Below are positions 62,143 to 64,000 of a stretch of 64,000 nt of DNA, piece by piece (within the stretch, counting starts at the first letter, position 1; each line of letters opens with the position of its first letter). The position numbers and the translations under genes were made by a program. This DNA comes from Olavius sp. associated proteobacterium Delta 1 (GTDB taxonomy: Bacteria; Desulfobacterota; Desulfobacteria; Desulfobacterales; JAFDCJ01). The DNA lies in assembly GCA_902749685.1 (NCBI GenBank), contig CACVKW010000605.1, positions 124,001-188,000 on the forward strand. The letters run 5' to 3'. The notes beneath the pieces are model-generated. The model ran no database searches. It was not told the DNA's origin and was given only the letters and a program-made list of their open reading frames with translations.

Positions 62143-62685
62143 GTCCCATGCCGTCCCCCAGGCATACTCATCTTTTACCAGATCCACCATCAGGGAGGTT
62201 TCCGTTGATATGACCCCATCGATTTTACAGATTTTTTTAAATATCAGTTCATGAAATTCCTTGAGGGAGCGAATCACAAATTCGACATCGATGTCCGTGC
62301 CGCCGGTCGTCAGTGCCACCCAGATTAAAGAATCAATTTTTTTCAGCTTTTCCAGCACCTGATCCGCTTTTTTTAGATCAATCTTTATTTTCAGGTTGCC
62401 GGCGATTTCAAACCCCAGATCAATGGGATTCGCCACGGCCACAATTCTGATCACACCGCTGTCCAAAAGTCTTTTCAGACGTCGTCGCACGGTAAACTCC
62501 GATATCCCCAGTTCCTGGGCAATGGCGTTATTCGGCATGCGGCCGTCTTTTTGCAGCAAGTGAATCATCTGACAGTCGACCTTATCCAGTTTCTTGCCGG
62601 ATGATTCAACAGCATCATCGCCTTTTTTATTATTTTTATCGTTATTAGTTTTCATTGTATTTCTATAATTAGATAAAATTTGCAT
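62140..62685 (-). CDS. Lrp/AsnC family transcriptional regulator
   Basis: A 181-residue regulator. A long Lys/Asn-rich N-terminal tail (about 32 residues) precedes the HTH domain, DCQMIHLLQKDGRMPNNAIA then QELGISEFTVRRRLKRLLDS. The RAM ligand domain follows (LIWVALTTGGTDIDVEFVIR, and GVISTETSLMVDLVKDEYAW). Such proteins respond to amino acids and control their transport and catabolism. Located between two saccharopine-dehydrogenase-like genes and upstream of an amino-acid-conjugate-type importer, it is a good candidate regulator of that locus. The start could also be ATG 62655. The inverted repeat TTGTCAA-8-TTGACAA lies 25 bases upstream. Confidence 0.92.
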   Translation of the reverse strand: MQILSNYRNTMKTNNDKNNKKGDDAVESSGKKLDKVDCQMIHLLQKDGRMPNNAIAQELGISEFTVRRRLKRLLDSGVIRIVAVANPIDLGFEIAGNLKIKIDLKKADQVLEKLKKIDSLIWVALTTGGTDIDVEFVIRSLKEFHELIFKKICKIDGVISTETSLMVDLVKDEYAWGTAWD

Positions 62686-62709
62686 CGTTTTTTACATTAT
62701 TCGATATAT

Positions 62710-62731
62710 TTGTCAACAATTTTCTTGACAA
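62710..62731 (-). promoter_or_regulatory. Inverted repeat upstream of the Lrp gene, possible operator/promoter
   Basis: TTGTCAA (62710-62716) and TTGACAA (62725-62731) are perfect inverted copies separated by 8 bases. Read on the minus strand the second arm supplies a TTGACA-like -35 box followed by AT-rich sequence. It lies between the divergent Lrp and saccharopine-dehydrogenase-like genes. Binding is inferred. Confidence 0.45.
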
Positions 62732-62902
62732 TTTTATTCTTTTTCGTTATCCCTGATCCGGACGAGCCGGTTGCAGCGAAGTGAAAATCCCGCTATATCG
62801 GGGAATTGAAAATTGAAGACTGAAGATTGATCCGCCGGAGGCGGAGTGGATATCGCTTCGCTTCGTTTTTTTAATATGAATTTAACCATTTAAGAATTAG
62901 TT

Positions 62903-62997
62903 AGCCACGAATAGACACAAATAAACACGAATGTTTGTAAATGTTAAAAACAGGGGCAAGCAAAATGAAAATATTTTATTCGTGCTAATTCGTGGCT
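62903..62997 (+). repeat. 95-bp CACGAAT-type palindromic repeat
   Basis: AGCCACGAATAGACACAAAT then AAACACGAATG on the left, and TATTCGTGCTAATTCGTGGC T on the right, are rough complements. It has the same arms as at 5818-5850 and 17441-17470. Upstream of it, 62732-62902 contains only short AGATTGA-like and TCCGCCGGAGGCGGA sequences. Confidence 0.65.
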
Positions 62998-63025
62998 TCT
63001 TTAAAGAAATTAGAAAGGATCGAAA

Positions 63026-64000
63026 GTGAAAAAAATTGCAATATTCGGTGTCGGTGCCCAGGGCAGTACCATTGCCAGGCGAATGGATGAACATCCGAAT
63101 GTATCCGAAATTATTTGTGCGGACTACGATAGCAGAGCGGCCGAGGAACTGAGTAATTCATTGGGCAAAGCCCGTGCGCTTCAACTGGATGCCGGTGAGG
63201 TGGACAATGTCATCAAGGCAGCAGAGGGGTGTGACCTGGTGGTCAATGGTCTGCCCCTGGAGTTTGATCTGATTGTCATGCAGGCCGCTCTGGTGGTGGG
63301 TGCCTCATATATGGACATGGCCGGCCCCATGGAAGATATCGGCTTTGTTGAAAGCTACCAGATGATTTTTTCCGAATGGCACGAAAAATTCAAAGCCAGG
63401 GGGCTGACGGCGATTGTCGGCTGCGGATCATCTCCCGGTCTGGCTAACCTCATCGCCCGGGAATCCGTGGACAAGCTGGATACCTGCGACACCATTGGTA
63501 TTTATGTCTTTGAGGGTGTTTGGACCGAACGCTTTACGCCATTCTGGTGGTCACCGGAGGTTGCCCTCAGCGACATGGGCTATCAGACCTTTCGATTTGA
63601 AAACGGTAAACATGTAAAGGACAAGCCCTTCAGCCGGCCGGTGATGATGAAACTCAGGGGCATCGATCGAAAGGTTCGGATGTTCGATCATGAGCATGAT
63701 GAACCGGTTACGATGGGGTTGCTGGCCGAGGAGGCTTTAAAAGGCGTTAAAAACGTTGATTTTAAATACGGCGGGTGCGGTGTAGAACTTTCCGAACTGC
63801 TGTTCAATATGGGCTTGCTTTCAAAAGAGCCCGTAGACGTGAAAGGCACCAGCATCGTACCCATGGATTTGGTTCTTAAATTATGTCCCCCGGCGCCTAA
63901 ATATCCGGCAGAGATCAAAGCCATCATCGATGAAGGGGTAGCTGTGGAGGAAGGGGCGTTTCTGGTGAGGGTTGAAGGGACCAAAGATGAAAAGCCGGTC
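63026..64000 (+). CDS. Saccharopine dehydrogenase-like oxidoreductase (3' end outside window)
   Basis: The gene starts at a GTG (63026) with AAAGGA six bases upstream and is open to the window end, giving at least 325 residues. The N-terminus VKKIAIFGVGAQGSTIARRM is a Rossmann motif. Then LVVNGLPLEFDLIVMQAALV, GASYMDMAGPMEDIGFV, AIVGCGSSPGLANLIARESV show the saccharopine dehydrogenase family pattern, with the GGDSG/GCGSSPG loop before helix. It is related to, but clearly divergent from, the gene at 60001-61242. It is transcribed divergently from the Lrp gene, probably from the shared 340-base intergenic region. Substrate unknown. Confidence 0.9.
   Translation, partial: MKKIAIFGVGAQGSTIARRMDEHPNVSEIICADYDSRAAEELSNSLGKARALQLDAGEVDNVIKAAEGCDLVVNGLPLEFDLIVMQAALVVGASYMDMAGPMEDIGFVESYQMIFSEWHEKFKARGLTAIVGCGSSPGLANLIARESVDKLDTCDTIGIYVFEGVWTERFTPFWWSPEVALSDMGYQTFRFENGKHVKDKPFSRPVMMKLRGIDRKVRMFDHEHDEPVTMGLLAEEALKGVKNVDFKYGGCGVELSELLFNMGLLSKEPVDVKGTSIVPMDLVLKLCPPAPKYPAEIKAIIDEGVAVEEGAFLVRVEGTKDEKPV

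Noticed and set aside
1..64000. tRNA, rRNA and CRISPR signals
   Set aside because: No cloverleaf with a GGTTCGAATC-type loop, rRNA segment, or regularly spaced direct repeats with unique spacers was found by eye; a covariance-model scan would be needed to exclude weak cases.

Overview
The window is a stretch of bacterial chromosome with about 44 protein-coding genes on both strands. No rRNA, tRNA, transposase, integrase or CRISPR array was recognised. Gene content points to a Desulfobacterota-type (deltaproteobacterial) anaerobe, probably a Desulfobacterales relative: an exported CbiK cobaltochelatase behind a cobalamin riboswitch, a DUF3795-DUF3786 protein, an acetoacetyl-CoA synthetase, an acyl-CoA dehydrogenase and very large hybrid histidine kinases. 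This assignment is inference from family distribution, not from a marker gene.

Layout. 1-4.4 kb: 3' part of a giant hybrid sensor kinase. 4.4-15 kb: threonine aldolase, acetoacetyl-CoA synthetase, a TrmO-like protein, RecD2, a di-haem cytochrome, a small secreted protein, a membrane protein with three TM2-like motifs, a small conserved protein, and cbiK. 15.2-15.8 kb: cobalamin riboswitch, terminator and the stub of a decayed outer-membrane gene. 16-21 kb: glycosyltransferase, a broken FAD oxidoreductase, a GntR-slipin-membrane protein operon, and two small membrane or exported proteins. 21-28 kb: purB, a nucleotidyltransferase pair resembling a toxin-antitoxin module, DUF3795-DUF3786, Fpg, acyl-CoA dehydrogenase, and an XRE-cupin regulator. 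28-38 kb: EEP-family hydrolase, BT1-like transporter, HtrA, lipoprotein, nucleotidyltransferase-like protein, and a two-domain M16 peptidase. 38-47 kb: a soluble PBP-PAS-PAS hybrid kinase, WbqC, a four-helix membrane protein, exonuclease I, an HsdR-N nuclease-like protein with a coding minisatellite, and a TMEM43-TPR protein. 47.8-50.2 kb: adenylate cyclase-TPR protein. 50.5-64 kb: MATE pump, amine/amino-acid oxidase, a complete peptide/opine-type ABC transporter (dppABCDF order), two saccharopine-dehydrogenase-like proteins and an Lrp regulator, which together look like a locus for uptake and oxidation of an amino-acid conjugate.

The most unusual structure lies between genes. At least eight copies of a roughly 91-105 bp element with inverted ends TAATTAATCCGCC are scattered through the window. 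In three cases an outward end runs straight into the Shine-Dalgarno sequence of a gene. In one case a copy fills a whole intergenic gap, holding the stop codon of one gene and the start codon of the next. At least four further families of palindromic, short-period intergenic repeats occur (CACGAA, AGGATTTACAGGAT, AATTCCGACTTCC and CAAATCTCAAATT types). Two genes are visibly decayed by internal deletion: the oxidoreductase at 17.5 kb and the riboswitch-controlled gene at 15.4 kb.
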